From Rathayibacter sp. Leaf185 (GTDB lineage Bacteria > Actinomycetota > Actinomycetes > Actinomycetales > Microbacteriaceae), in contig NZ_LMPP01000006.1 of NCBI RefSeq assembly GCF_001423885.1, positions 62,001-126,000 on the forward strand: a stretch of DNA of 64,000 nt, written 5' to 3'. This document shows positions 1 through 7,764 of the stretch, piece after piece (within the stretch, counting starts at the first letter, position 1; each line of letters opens with the position of its first letter). A program made the translations under genes and the position numbers. A model generated the notes under the pieces. It did not search any database, was not told where the DNA came from, and saw only the letters and a program-made list of their open reading frames with translations.

Positions 1-631
1 CGGCCCCGACCAGCCGCGCCGTCATCTCGCGGCTCGGCATCCGCAGGGCGGAGTGGGCGCTCGCGACCACGACGTCCAGGCGCTCGAGCAGCTCGTCGGC
101 CTGGTCGAGCGAGCCGTCGTCGAGCACGTCGACCTCGATGCCGCTGAGCAGGCGGAGCGGCCCGGTCTCGAGAGTCGCCAGGTGCTCCAGCTGCTCCTCG
201 AGCCGCTCGGCGCTCAGCCCGTGCGCAACGCGCAGGCGCGGGGAGTGATCGGTGAGCGCCAGGTACTCGTGGCCGAGCGCCCGGGCGGCCTCGACCATCG
301 CGGCGACCGGAGTCGCGCCGTCCGACCACTCGCTGTGGCTGTGGAGGTCACCGCGCAGGCGGCTCCGCAGGGCGCTCACCGGCAGCGAGGCGGTCCCGCG
401 CAGCTCAGCGAGGTAGTCGGGCACCCGCCCCTCGCGCGCCTGGCTGATCACCGTGAAGGTGGTGTCGCCGATGCCTGCGGCCCGCCGCACCGCTGCGAGG
501 TCGTCGCGCTGGTCGTCGGGCATCGACTCCAGCACGGCGATCGCCGTGCGGAACGCCTTCGCACGGTACTTCGAGGCGCGCTCCTGCTCGAGCAGCGTGG
601 CGATCTCCTGCAGTGCCGCGACGGGGTCCAT
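1..631 (-). CDS. PHP-domain metal-dependent phosphoesterase, C-terminus cut by window edge
   Basis: The ATG is at 631 on the minus strand and the frame runs open to the window start, so about 210 residues are visible and the C-terminus is missing. The N-terminal ~85 residues look like the helix-hairpin-helix region of PolX-like proteins. A PHP domain follows with the metal-binding motif GDLHSHSEWSDG, then ALTDHSPRL and GIEVDVLDDG, and a later VVVASAHSALRMP. These histidines and aspartates are the usual three-metal ligands of PHP phosphoesterases. Actinobacterial proteins of this layout are about 340 aa and resemble the C-terminal half of DNA polymerase X without a polymerase core. The exact substrate is not known from sequence. 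Confidence 0.85.
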   Translation of the reverse strand, partial: MDPVAALQEIATLLEQERASKYRAKAFRTAIAVLESMPDDQRDDLAAVRRAAGIGDTTFTVISQAREGRVPDYLAELRGTASLPVSALRSRLRGDLHSHSEWSDGATPVAAMVEAARALGHEYLALTDHSPRLRVAHGLSAERLEEQLEHLATLETGPLRLLSGIEVDVLDDGSLDQADELLERLDVVVASAHSALRMPSREMTARLVGA

Positions 632-679
632 CGTCCCGGTCTAGCAGAGGCCCCGCCGCGGGTCAGCCCCTGCCGCGGG

Positions 680-1441
680 TCAGCCCCTGCCCTCGACCAG
701 GATCCGCAGGGCGTCGCGCACGAGGGCGGCGCCGGCCGCGCCTCCGTACTGCGCCGCGAAGCGCTCGTCGGCGACGTACATCTCGCCGAGCCCGAGCAGA
801 TACTCATCGGTCGGCACTCCGGAGGCGTCCCGCGGGGTTCCCGGGACCGTGCCCAGCCAGCGGCGGTGCCGCTCGGCCAGCGCCTGCGCCTCGGAACCGG
901 CAGGATCCGCCCCCGCCTGCGCGGCGGCCGCCCAGTCGTCGGCGAGCTGCTTCTGCGAGCGCTGCCACTCCTCCTTCTCGGCCGCGCTCATCGAGCGCCA
1001 CCACCGGTCGCCGTCCGCGTACGCGGCCGAGCCCCAGCGCTCGACGACCTCGTCCTCGTACTGCGTGTGCTCGAAGCCGTCGAACATGTCGTCCGCCATG
1101 AGCTCCTCCCCTTCTCTCATCGTCGTGATCGTCCTGCGCACCGCGGCGATCCGCCTCTGCAGCAGCTCGCCCTCCTCCTCGAGCCGATCGAGGTGCCGTT
1201 CGAGCGCCTCGGCCGCAACGGTCTCGCGACGGAGGATCCCGGCGATCGCCGGCAGCCCGAGCCCCAGATCGCGCAGCAGGAGGATGCGCTGCAGCCGCAC
1301 GAGCGCCTCGGCGTCGTAGTAGCGGTAGCCGTTCGCCGCCACCCGGCTCGGTTCGAGCAGCCCCTCGGCCCCGTAGTGGCGCAGGGTCCTGCTGGTCGTC
1401 CCCGCCAGGCGGGCGACCTCGGTGATGGGCCAGTCGCGCAC
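680..1441 (-). CDS. MerR-family transcriptional regulator with TipAS effector domain
   Basis: A 253-aa protein. Residues 1-70 are a MerR winged helix-turn-helix (ITEVARLAGTTSRTLRHY, then GYRYYDAEAL). A coiled-coil dimerisation helix follows at about 75-115, then a C-terminal all-helical domain that matches the TipAS antibiotic-recognition fold in length and in its aromatic-rich W/Y pattern. TipA proteins sense thiopeptide-like or other amphipathic ligands. No cysteine cluster for metal sensing is visible. The start is GTG at 1441, preceded by a strong GAGGAGGGG site. The promoter just upstream has the 19-bp spacer and embedded palindrome typical of MerR control, so the gene is probably autoregulated. 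Confidence 0.85.
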   Translation of the reverse strand: MRDWPITEVARLAGTTSRTLRHYGAEGLLEPSRVAANGYRYYDAEALVRLQRILLLRDLGLGLPAIAGILRRETVAAEALERHLDRLEEEGELLQRRIAAVRRTITTMREGEELMADDMFDGFEHTQYEDEVVERWGSAAYADGDRWWRSMSAAEKEEWQRSQKQLADDWAAAAQAGADPAGSEAQALAERHRRWLGTVPGTPRDASGVPTDEYLLGLGEMYVADERFAAQYGGAAGAALVRDALRILVEGRG

Positions 1442-1468
1442 GGCCCCTCCTCTCTCGCGGTGGCTCCG

Positions 1469-1499
1469 ACGGTAGGCGTTGACGCTGCGTCAAGGTCAA
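1469..1499 (-). promoter_or_regulatory. MerR-type promoter with 19-bp spacer and operator palindrome
   Basis: Read on the minus strand, a TTGACC -35 box (1499-1494) and a TACCGT -10 box (1474-1469) are separated by 19 bp, and the spacer contains the palindrome TTGACGCAGCGTCAA (1493-1479). An over-long spacer with the operator between the boxes is the hallmark of promoters activated by DNA distortion by MerR proteins. It lies 28-58 bp upstream of the merR-type start at 1441. Confidence 0.75.
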
Positions 1500-1544
1500 G
1501 GCCGTCGCTGATGAACAGCTGAGCCGCTGTTGCCGAGCGCGCAG

Positions 1545-1590
1545 ACGCGATATATCGTGTCTCTCATCAACTCGCGTTATATCGCGTGTC
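1545..1590 (+). promoter_or_regulatory. Two TATATCG-type palindromes, probable PadR operators
   Basis: ACGCGATATATCGTGT (1545-1560) is a near-perfect palindrome and CGCGTTATATCGCG (1573-1586) is a second imperfect copy, both followed by GTGTC. They stand about 28 bp apart, 35-80 bp before the DUF4097 start at 1624. AT-rich cores of this type are rare in this sequence and resemble the ATATATCG operators reported for actinobacterial PadR proteins. The PadR gene is the second gene of the operon, so autoregulation is inferred. Confidence 0.55.
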
Positions 1591-1623
1591 AGCAGCCCAC
1601 CCGGGCGCAGGAGGAGGAGCACC

Positions 1624-2511
1624 ATGTCGCTCGAGAAATGGCTCGTGCAGGCGGGCGAATCGAAGGTCGTCGACCTCGACGTCGTCCGGTCGGTCAAGAT
1701 CGCCCTGGTCGGAGGTCAGATCGACGTCATCGCTCACGACGAGCCGACGGCTCGCGTCGAGGTGCACAGCGTAAACGGCCGCGCGCTGAAGATCTCGATG
1801 GACGGCGACCGTCTCGAGATCGACCACATCCAGCTGCGCTGGGACACCATCGTCGACGTCGTGAAGGGCCTCGGCCGCCGCGGCGACCGCGCCGACGTCA
1901 GCCTCCTCGTGCCCCGCGGCGTCGAGCTGAAGTTCGACACCGTCTCGGCCGACGGCCTCGTCTCGGGCCTGCACAGCGATGCGCGCGTCTCGACCGTCGG
2001 CGGCGACATCGTCCTCGACGGCCTGCACGGCGACATCGAGGTGAACACGGTGCACGGCGAGCTCTCGGTCCGCAGCCACACCGGTCGCGTCACCGCGCAC
2101 ACCGTCTCGGGCGACGTGACCGCCGCCGGCGACCTCACCCGCTTCTCCGTCGACGGGGTCTCGGGCAGCGTCTTCGTCGACGCCGAGGGCACCCCCGACC
2201 AGATCCAGGCCAACACCGTCAGCGGAGACCTCACCGTGCGGATCGACGAGAGCCTCGGCGCCCGCTACCGCATCAACACCGTCTCGGGCACGCTCCAGCT
2301 CGACGGCGCCGTCGTCCGCGGCACCTTCGGCCGCGGCTACACCTCGACCACCGGCTCGCTCGACTCGCAGTGGATCGACATCGCCGCCAACTCGGTCTCG
2401 GGAGACGTCACCGTGGTCCGCCGCGTCGCCCCTCCGGCTCCGGTCGACGAGCACGCCGGCTGGGGATCGCCCGACGCCGGCTCCCGCCCCACCGACGGAG
2501 GCGTGCTGTGA
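1624..2511 (+). CDS. DUF4097-family beta-helix-like protein
   Basis: A 295-aa protein made of repeated short beta strands: many copies of a (N/H)TVSGD-like unit (for example HTVSGDVTAAGD, NTVSGDLTVRID, NSVSGDVTVV) from about residue 100 to 265. This is the pattern of the DUF4097 family, which is predicted to fold as a right-handed beta helix. There is no signal peptide or membrane segment. The ATG follows a GGAGGAGGAGCACC site. The stop codon overlaps the GTG of the PadR gene by three bases, so the two are translationally coupled. In related actinobacteria DUF4097 genes are often paired with PadR regulators; the biochemical role is unknown. Confidence 0.8.
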   Translation: MSLEKWLVQAGESKVVDLDVVRSVKIALVGGQIDVIAHDEPTARVEVHSVNGRALKISMDGDRLEIDHIQLRWDTIVDVVKGLGRRGDRADVSLLVPRGVELKFDTVSADGLVSGLHSDARVSTVGGDIVLDGLHGDIEVNTVHGELSVRSHTGRVTAHTVSGDVTAAGDLTRFSVDGVSGSVFVDAEGTPDQIQANTVSGDLTVRIDESLGARYRINTVSGTLQLDGAVVRGTFGRGYTSTTGSLDSQWIDIAANSVSGDVTVVRRVAPPAPVDEHAGWGSPDAGSRPTDGGVL

Positions 2512-3188
2512 GCCCCGTGTTCGCGCACGGACGCCTGCGCCTCTACCTGCTCAGCCTCCTCGCCGAGTCCCCCAAGCACGGCTACGAGCTCATCCAGGCG
2601 CTCAGCGAGCGCTTCGGCGGCACCTACGCACCGAGCGCCGGCACGGTCTACCCGCGCCTCGCGAAGCTCGAGGAGGAGGGCCTCGTCACGAAGGAGGCCG
2701 ACGGCCGCAAGACCGTCTACTCCATCACCGACGCGGGCCGCGCCGAACTGGAGAACCGCGCGACCGACCTCGGCGACATCGAGGACGAGCTGACCGACTC
2801 CGTGCGCCGGCTCGCCGACGAAGTGCGCCTCGGTGTCGCGGAGGCCATGAAGAGCCTGCGCGCCGACCTGGCGAGCGCTGCCCGCGACGCCCGCGAGCCG
2901 TTCGGATCACCGCGGAAGCCCGAGCACTCGACCGAGGAGCCGCGCGCGCAGGACGAGAGCGCCCCCGAGGCGAGCGAGAGCAAGGAGGCGCCCGCGACGG
3001 CCGACGCCCGCACCGCCTCCCGGCTCGCCCTGCGCGACGCGGAGGTGCTCCTCACCGAGTTCCGCGACGAGCTGCGCGCCGAGCTCCGCACCGCGGTCTC
3101 GCGCGGCGGAGTCACTCCCGAGAGCGTCGCCGCCCTGCGGTCCGCCCTCGACCAGGCTCGCGCGGCGGTCCGCTCGACTCTGAAGTAG
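2508..3188 (+). CDS. PadR-family transcriptional regulator
   Basis: A 226-aa protein starting at GTG 2508 inside the end of the DUF4097 gene (GTGA overlap). Residues 1-85 are a PadR winged helix (LYLLSLLAESPKHGYELIQAL, with APSAGTVYPRLAKLEEEGLV and VYSITDAGRAELE). The C-terminal ~130 residues are a charged, helical, low-complexity extension rich in Glu, Ala and Arg that may act in dimerisation. The palindromes at 1545-1590 upstream of the operon are its likely target. A strong hairpin terminator follows at once, so the unit is a two-gene operon. Confidence 0.85.
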   Translation: MSPVFAHGRLRLYLLSLLAESPKHGYELIQALSERFGGTYAPSAGTVYPRLAKLEEEGLVTKEADGRKTVYSITDAGRAELENRATDLGDIEDELTDSVRRLADEVRLGVAEAMKSLRADLASAARDAREPFGSPRKPEHSTEEPRAQDESAPEASESKEAPATADARTASRLALRDAEVLLTEFRDELRAELRTAVSRGGVTPESVAALRSALDQARAAVRSTLK

Positions 3189-3202
3189 CCAGTCGCACCA
3201 CC

Positions 3203-3242
3203 GCCGATGGCGGGGATCCCTCCGAGGGTCCCCGCCATCGGC
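3203..3242 (+). terminator. Intrinsic terminator-like hairpin after the PadR gene
   Basis: A perfect 14-bp stem, GCCGATGGCGGGGA (3203-3216) pairing with 3229-3242, with a 12-nt loop. No strong T-run follows, as is usual in this GC-rich sequence. It separates the PadR operon from the downstream catabolic operon. Confidence 0.7.
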
Positions 3243-3288
3243 ATGTCCACTGCCCCTTGCGCTCGTCGCCGTATTCCCGCACTCTATT

Positions 3289-3298
3289 TCCTATAGGA
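3289..3298 (+). promoter_or_regulatory. TCCTATAGGA operator before the + strand catabolic arm
   Basis: A perfect 10-bp palindrome TCCTATAGGA lies 48 bp before the ATG at 3346. The same core, extended to the 12-bp palindrome ATCCTATAGGAT, occurs at 10911-10922 about 55 bp before the DhaK-type kinase. Short palindromes with a TATA centre are typical of GntR/FCD-family operators, and a GntR/FCD gene sits between the two arms. The region is locally AT-rich and may overlap the -10 element. Confidence 0.65.
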
Positions 3299-3345
3299 TC
3301 TTTTGTGCGACCAACGCGGGCCGCACAGAGTGCAAGGGAGCACCG

Positions 3346-4338
3346 ATGACCGAAGTCACACGCGGAGCCCAGACCTGGGACGACGTCGACTGGAACCCCG
3401 ACACCTGGACGGCCGAGACCTGGCCGATCGCCACCTGCCTGCACGGCATCCCGCCGGTCGGCCGTGACGGCGTCGCGCTGCACGACGCGGCCCCCGAGGT
3501 CTGGGACGACATGTTCGCCCAGGTCGAGCAGGTCGGCTTCACGCTCGCCGAGCTCGCCGACAGCCACGTCCGCCCGGCCGACCTCGAGCCCTCGCGGCGC
3601 GACGAGTTCCTCAGCATCGCGAAGTCGCACGGCATCGGCATCCCCTCGGTGCACCTGCAGCGCCAGAGCGTGATCATGCCCGGGCACGAGGAGAAGAACC
3701 TCGCCTACGCGCACCGCACCATCGACGCGGCGGCCGAGTGGGGCATGCAGGTCTTCTCGACGGGCCTGCACCAGCCGTTCAGCGCCGCGCAGAAGCGCGC
3801 GCTGTGGTTCTGGACAGCCGAGGGCCCGAAGGACCCCGACGACCCCGACGTCTGGAACGCGGCCGTCAGCCGCATCCGCGAGCTCGGCAAGCACGCCGCC
3901 GACGTCGGCCTGCCCCTCGCGCTCGAGCTCTACGAGGACACCTACCTCGGCACCGCCGACAGCGCCGTCCGTTTCGTCGAGGAGGTGGGTCTCGACAACG
4001 TCGGCCTCAACCCCGACGTCGCGAACCTCATCCGTCTGCACCGCCCCGTCGAGGACTGGCGCGAGCTGTTCGCCAAGACGCTCCCCTACGCCAACTACAT
4101 GCACGTGAAGAACTACACCCGCGACGAGTCGGCCGACGGATCGTGGGCGACCTCGGTCCCCTCCACCATGGAGGCCGGTCTCATCAACTACCGCCAGGTC
4201 CTGCGCGACGCCGTCGAGGGCGGCTTCCGCGGCATCCTCCTCGCCGAGCACTACGGCGGCGACAGCCTCGGCATGTGCGGCACCAACCAGACCTACATCC
4301 GCTCGCTGCTGCCTCGCGCGGCCCGGACCTCGAAGTAA
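3346..4338 (+). CDS. Sugar phosphate isomerase/epimerase-like TIM-barrel enzyme
   Basis: A 330-aa protein of the xylose-isomerase-like (AP endonuclease 2) TIM-barrel superfamily. Candidate metal ligands sit on the strand ends LALELYEDTYLG, VGLNPDVAN, NYMHVKNYT and ILLAEHYGGD (Glu, Asp, His, Glu). Family members isomerise, epimerise or decarboxylate sugars and sugar acids. It is the first gene of the + arm, 12 bp before the dehydrogenase gene, and carries the shared TCCTATAGGA operator upstream. In this setting a role on a 3-keto sugar acid (isomerase or decarboxylase, as for the apionate-pathway enzyme OiaC) is plausible but inferred. The start has a fair site, AAGGGAGC, 6 bp upstream. Confidence 0.75.
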   Translation: MTEVTRGAQTWDDVDWNPDTWTAETWPIATCLHGIPPVGRDGVALHDAAPEVWDDMFAQVEQVGFTLAELADSHVRPADLEPSRRDEFLSIAKSHGIGIPSVHLQRQSVIMPGHEEKNLAYAHRTIDAAAEWGMQVFSTGLHQPFSAAQKRALWFWTAEGPKDPDDPDVWNAAVSRIRELGKHAADVGLPLALELYEDTYLGTADSAVRFVEEVGLDNVGLNPDVANLIRLHRPVEDWRELFAKTLPYANYMHVKNYTRDESADGSWATSVPSTMEAGLINYRQVLRDAVEGGFRGILLAEHYGGDSLGMCGTNQTYIRSLLPRAARTSK

Positions 4339-4350
4339 GGAAGCACCATC

Positions 4351-5304
4351 ATGACTGCACGCAGAATCGCCGTCGTCGGCTCCGGCTACATGGGGGGCGG
4401 GATGGCCCAGGTCCTCGCGCTCTCCGGCGCCACCGTCGTCATCGCCGACATCTCGGAGGAGATCGCCCGCAGCAACTACGAGCGCCTCCTCACCGAGACC
4501 GCTCAGTTCGTCTCCGACGGCCTGTTCCCGTCGGACGCGGTGGAGCGCATCCGGCAGAACCTCTCGCCCGCCCCGTCGATCGAGGAGGCCGTCGCGGACG
4601 CCGACTTCATCGAGGAGGCGGTGCCCGAGAAGATCGAGATCAAGCACGAGACCCTGCGCCGCATCAGCGCCGCGGCTCGCGCCGACGCCGTCATCGGATC
4701 GAACACCTCGACCATTTTGATCGGCTCGCTCGCCGAGGCGGTCACGAACCCCGAGCGCTTCCTCGGCGTGCACTTCTCGAACCCGGCGCCGTTCATCCCC
4801 GGCGTCGAGCTGATCCCGCACGAGGGCACCTCCGAGAGCGCGATCGCGCTGGCCGAGGAGATCGTCGCGGCGACCGGCAAGGAGACCGCGCGGGTCAAGG
4901 ACTCCACCGGCTTCGTGCTCAACCGCCTGCAGTACGCGCTGTTCCACGAGGCGACCCAGATCGTCGAGGAGGGCATCGCGACCCCCGAGGACATCGACAC
5001 GATCGTCCGCACCACCTTCGGCTTCCGCCTCCCGGTCTTCGGCCCGTTCGCGATCGCCGACATGGCCGGGCTCGACGTCTACGCGTTCTGCTACGCCTCG
5101 CTGCAGACCCGCTGGCCCGAGCGCTTCGCGACCCCGGAGTCGCTCGCCGCTCTGGTCGACGCCGGCAAGTTCGGCACCAAGTCGGGCGCCGGCTACCTCG
5201 ACGTGCCCGCCGAGCGCACCGCCGAGCTGATCGCCTACCGCAACAAGGCCTACGTCGCGATCAAGAAGCTGATGGACGAGCTGGGCCCCGCCCCGATCGC
5301 CTGA
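4351..5304 (+). CDS. 3-hydroxyacyl-CoA dehydrogenase-type NAD-dependent dehydrogenase
   Basis: A 317-aa two-domain protein. The N-terminal Rossmann domain has GSGYMGGGMAQ (residues 10-20) and an acidic residue near 33 that suggests NAD. GVHFSNPAPFIPGVELIP contains the catalytic His of the family. The C-terminal helical domain ends with FGTKSGAGYLD. Proteins of this size that stand in sugar operons, such as L-gulonate 3-dehydrogenase relatives, oxidise the C3 hydroxyl of sugar acids rather than acyl-CoA. There are no thiolase, enoyl-CoA hydratase or acyl-CoA ligase genes nearby, which favours the sugar-acid reading. It lies 12 bp after the TIM-barrel gene. Confidence 0.75.
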   Translation: MTARRIAVVGSGYMGGGMAQVLALSGATVVIADISEEIARSNYERLLTETAQFVSDGLFPSDAVERIRQNLSPAPSIEEAVADADFIEEAVPEKIEIKHETLRRISAAARADAVIGSNTSTILIGSLAEAVTNPERFLGVHFSNPAPFIPGVELIPHEGTSESAIALAEEIVAATGKETARVKDSTGFVLNRLQYALFHEATQIVEEGIATPEDIDTIVRTTFGFRLPVFGPFAIADMAGLDVYAFCYASLQTRWPERFATPESLAALVDAGKFGTKSGAGYLDVPAERTAELIAYRNKAYVAIKKLMDELGPAPIA

Positions 5305-5345
5305 CCCGCAGAACACCTCCCGACACCGTCGTCAGAAAGGCACCC

Positions 5346-6107
5346 ATGTTCCCCGAGTCCCGCACCGTCGTCCTCACCGGCGCCGCCTCGCCCCGCGGCA
5401 TCGGCCGCTACTCCGCCCACCACCTCGCCGAGCAGGGCTGGAACGTCGGCATCATCGACCTCCAGGCCGAGGCCGCCGAGGAGGTCGCCGCCGAGATCGC
5501 CGAGCAGCACGGCGTCCAGGCCGCCGGCGCCGGCGCGAACGTCGCCGACGACGCCCAGGTCCGCGCCGCGTTCGACACCCTCGAGGCGGCTCTTCCTCCG
5601 GTCGTCGCCCTCGTCAACCTCGCCGGGATCGCCTCGCCCGTCTCGTACCTCGAGGTCACCCCCGAGGAGTGGCAGCGCGTCATCGACGTCAACCTCAACG
5701 GCGTGCACTTCACCACGCGCCGCGCGGTCGAGTCGATGGTGACCCGCGGAGTCGGCCGCGTCGTCAGCCTCTCCTCCGTCTCCGCCCAGCGCGGCGGCGG
5801 AACCTTCAGCAAGACCGCCTACTCCGCAGCGAAGGCCGGAGTCATCGGCTTCACCCGCAGCGTCGCCCGCGAACTCGGCCACCAGGGGATCACGGTCAAC
5901 GCGATCTCCCCCGGCCCGATCGACACCGACATCATGGGCGGCACCCTCACCGAGGAGCGCAAGACGGCCATGGCCGCCGACGGCGTCCTCCCCCGCATCG
6001 GCACGCCGCGCGACATCGCGGCGGCCATCGCGTACCTCATCAGCGAGGACTCCGGCTTCGTGACGGGTCAGACCCTGAACGTCGACGGCGGCCTCTACAT
6101 GCATTGA
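5346..6107 (+). CDS. Short-chain dehydrogenase/reductase of the sugar-catabolic arm
   Basis: A 253-aa classical SDR. The cofactor motif is TGAASPRGIGRYSA (a longer TGxxxxxGIG variant), NLAG is the structural motif, and the catalytic Ser-Tyr-Lys are in LSSVSAQRGGG and YSAAKAG. The C-terminal signature is PGPIDTDIMGG then NVDGG. A good AGAAAGG site precedes the ATG at 5346. It is the third gene of the arm. A polyol, lactol or sugar dehydrogenase role is likely; D-threitol dehydrogenase (DthD) of mycobacterial threitol catabolism is one SDR partner of DhaK-type erythrulose kinases, but the substrate cannot be read from sequence. Confidence 0.8.
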   Translation: MFPESRTVVLTGAASPRGIGRYSAHHLAEQGWNVGIIDLQAEAAEEVAAEIAEQHGVQAAGAGANVADDAQVRAAFDTLEAALPPVVALVNLAGIASPVSYLEVTPEEWQRVIDVNLNGVHFTTRRAVESMVTRGVGRVVSLSSVSAQRGGGTFSKTAYSAAKAGVIGFTRSVARELGHQGITVNAISPGPIDTDIMGGTLTEERKTAMAADGVLPRIGTPRDIAAAIAYLISEDSGFVTGQTLNVDGGLYMH

Positions 6108-6124
6108 CCCTGATCGGAAACCTC

Positions 6125-6235
6125 ATGAGCAAGCTCGTCGGAACGTGGTCGATCGGCCGCTTCATCTTCCTCGGCGTCGGAGTCCTCCTCGTCGGCATCG
6201 GCGCGGCGCAGATCCTGCCCGCGCTGGGCTCCTGA
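6125..6235 (+). CDS. Small single-span membrane protein (36 aa)
   Basis: An ATG at 6125, 17 bp after the SDR stop and with a weak GGAAA site, opens a 36-codon frame: MSKLVGTWSIGRFIF and then a glycine/valine/leucine-rich hydrophobic stretch ending AQILPALGS. It predicts one transmembrane helix. It sits just before the MFS transporter gene in the same operon. Its place suggests a transporter-associated micropeptide, but no family is recognised. Confidence 0.5.
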   Translation: MSKLVGTWSIGRFIFLGVGVLLVGIGAAQILPALGS

Positions 6236-6316
6236 CCCTCCGGGTCTCGCGCCGCCTCCCTCCCTCCGCACCACCGCTCGCCAACACACACTGGTCAACC
6301 CTCAAAGGAGAGTGCC

Positions 6317-7693
6317 TTGTCCACCCCTTCGCCGTCCGCGGCCCTCGGATCCACCCGTGATCCCGCATTGAAATCCGCCATCTCCAAGGCGTCCCGGCAT
6401 CTCATGCCGATGCTCGTCATCCTCTACTTCGTCGCGTTCCTCGACCGCACCAACGTCGGCTTCGCGGAGGAGGCGCTCTCGGTCGACCGTGGCATCTCGG
6501 ACGGAGCGTTCGCGCTCGGCGCCGGCATCTTCTTCATCGGCTACGCGATCTTCGAGATCCCGAGCAACCTGCTCCTGAAGCGCTTCGGCGCCCGCTTCTG
6601 GCTCGCCCGCATCGCGGTGACCTGGGGCATCGTCGCGGCCTGCTTCGCCTTCACGACCGGCGACACGATGTTCATCATCCTGCGCTTCCTCCTGGGCGTG
6701 ACCGAGGCCGGGCTGTTCCCGGGCGTGATCATGTTCCTGTCGGAGTGGTTCCCGAACAAGGTCCGTGTGCAGATGTTCGCGATCTTCTACCTGGCGCAGC
6801 CGTTCTCGCAGATGCTCGGCGCACCCCTCAGCGGCGGCCTGATCAGCATCGGCAACCAGATCACTCCCTGGGAGGGGTGGCAGGTGATGTTCTTCACCGA
6901 GGGCGTGCTCGCGGTGATCGCCGGCTTCGCGGCGCTGAAGTTCCTGACCAACCATCCGCAGAAGGCGAAATGGCTGACGCAGGGCGAGAAGGACTCCTTG
7001 ACGGCGGCGATGGAGCGCGAGGACACCGTCCGTCAGGCCGACGGGCCGACCGGCATCTGGCGCGCGATGGCGAGCTGGAAGGTCTGGTACTTCACGATCA
7101 TCTACTTCTGCCTCCAGATCGCGGTCTACGGCACGACCTTCTACCTCCCGCAGCAGGTCGCCAACCTGATCGGCCAGGACGTCGGCTTCCAGGTCGGACT
7201 CGTCTCGGCCATCCCGTGGCTGGTGGGACTGTTCGCCTGCTACTACGTGGGCCAGCACGCCAACACGATCCGCCGCCGCCGCTCCTGGGGCGCGATGTTC
7301 TACATCTTCACGGGCCTGTCGATCTTCGGGTCGGCGTGGGCGGGAGCGACGGAGCAGCCGATCCTCGGCCTGCTGTTCATCACCCTCGCGGTGGCGAGCT
7401 TCCTCTCGGTCGGACCGATCACCTGGGCCTACCCGACCGCCTTCCTCACCGGAGCCGCGGCCGCCGCCGGCATCGGCCTCATCAACTCGCTGGGCAACCT
7501 GGGCGGCTTCGTCGCCCCGCTGATGCGCAACGGCTTCAACGAGGCCGCTCCGACCGACAGCGGGGTCTGGGGAATCGTCTCCCTCGGCGTCTTCGCGTTC
7601 CTCGCGGCCGGGATGATGTTCAGCACCAAGTTCTTCCGAGGCTCCAAGGCCGACGAACTCCTCGAGACGACGAGCGTGCAGGCCGGTCACTGA
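6317..7693 (+). CDS. MFS transporter of the anion:cation symporter (ACS) family
   Basis: A 458-aa, 12-helix MFS protein. ACS hallmarks are the N-terminal FLDRTNVGFA after the first helix and FEIPSNLLLKRFGARFWLAR between helices 2 and 3, followed by GVTEAGLFPGVIMFLSEWFP. ACS members import organic anions such as hexuronates, galactonate and tartrate, which points to a sugar acid as the substrate of this locus. The start is TTG at 6317, chosen because AAAGGAG lies 6 bp upstream and no ATG competes. It is the last gene of the + arm. Confidence 0.85.
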   Translation: MSTPSPSAALGSTRDPALKSAISKASRHLMPMLVILYFVAFLDRTNVGFAEEALSVDRGISDGAFALGAGIFFIGYAIFEIPSNLLLKRFGARFWLARIAVTWGIVAACFAFTTGDTMFIILRFLLGVTEAGLFPGVIMFLSEWFPNKVRVQMFAIFYLAQPFSQMLGAPLSGGLISIGNQITPWEGWQVMFFTEGVLAVIAGFAALKFLTNHPQKAKWLTQGEKDSLTAAMEREDTVRQADGPTGIWRAMASWKVWYFTIIYFCLQIAVYGTTFYLPQQVANLIGQDVGFQVGLVSAIPWLVGLFACYYVGQHANTIRRRRSWGAMFYIFTGLSIFGSAWAGATEQPILGLLFITLAVASFLSVGPITWAYPTAFLTGAAAAAGIGLINSLGNLGGFVAPLMRNGFNEAAPTDSGVWGIVSLGVFAFLAAGMMFSTKFFRGSKADELLETTSVQAGH

Positions 7694-7705
7694 CCCGTTG
7701 ACACC

Positions 7706-7740
7706 CGAAGGCCCGGTCGCATCCTGCGGCCGGGCCTTCG
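7706..7740 (+). terminator. Terminator hairpin closing the + catabolic arm
   Basis: CGAAGGCCCGG pairs with CCGGGCCTTCG (7706-7740), 13 bp after the transporter stop. The inner bases extend the stem (TCGCA/TGCGG, imperfect). Confidence 0.75.
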
Positions 7741-7764
7741 TCGTGCGCGCCGGGCCACACCCCC

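Noticed and set aside
1530-2510. Long N-terminal extension of the PadR frame through the DUF4097 gene
   Set aside because: The extension is Arg/Pro-rich nonsense in the DUF4097 region. The GTG at 2508 starts the conserved PadR N-terminus.
4351-5304. Fatty-acid beta-oxidation role for the 3-hydroxyacyl-CoA dehydrogenase-type gene
   Set aside because: No thiolase, hydratase, acyl-CoA dehydrogenase or ligase is near, and all neighbours are sugar enzymes. The possibility is not excluded by sequence alone.
3112-5316. 734-aa open frame on the minus strand opposite the TIM-barrel and dehydrogenase genes
   Set aside because: It is rich in Arg, Gly, Val and Asp with no recognisable motif, and the + strand frames carry clear enzyme signatures. 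High GC content opens such antisense frames.
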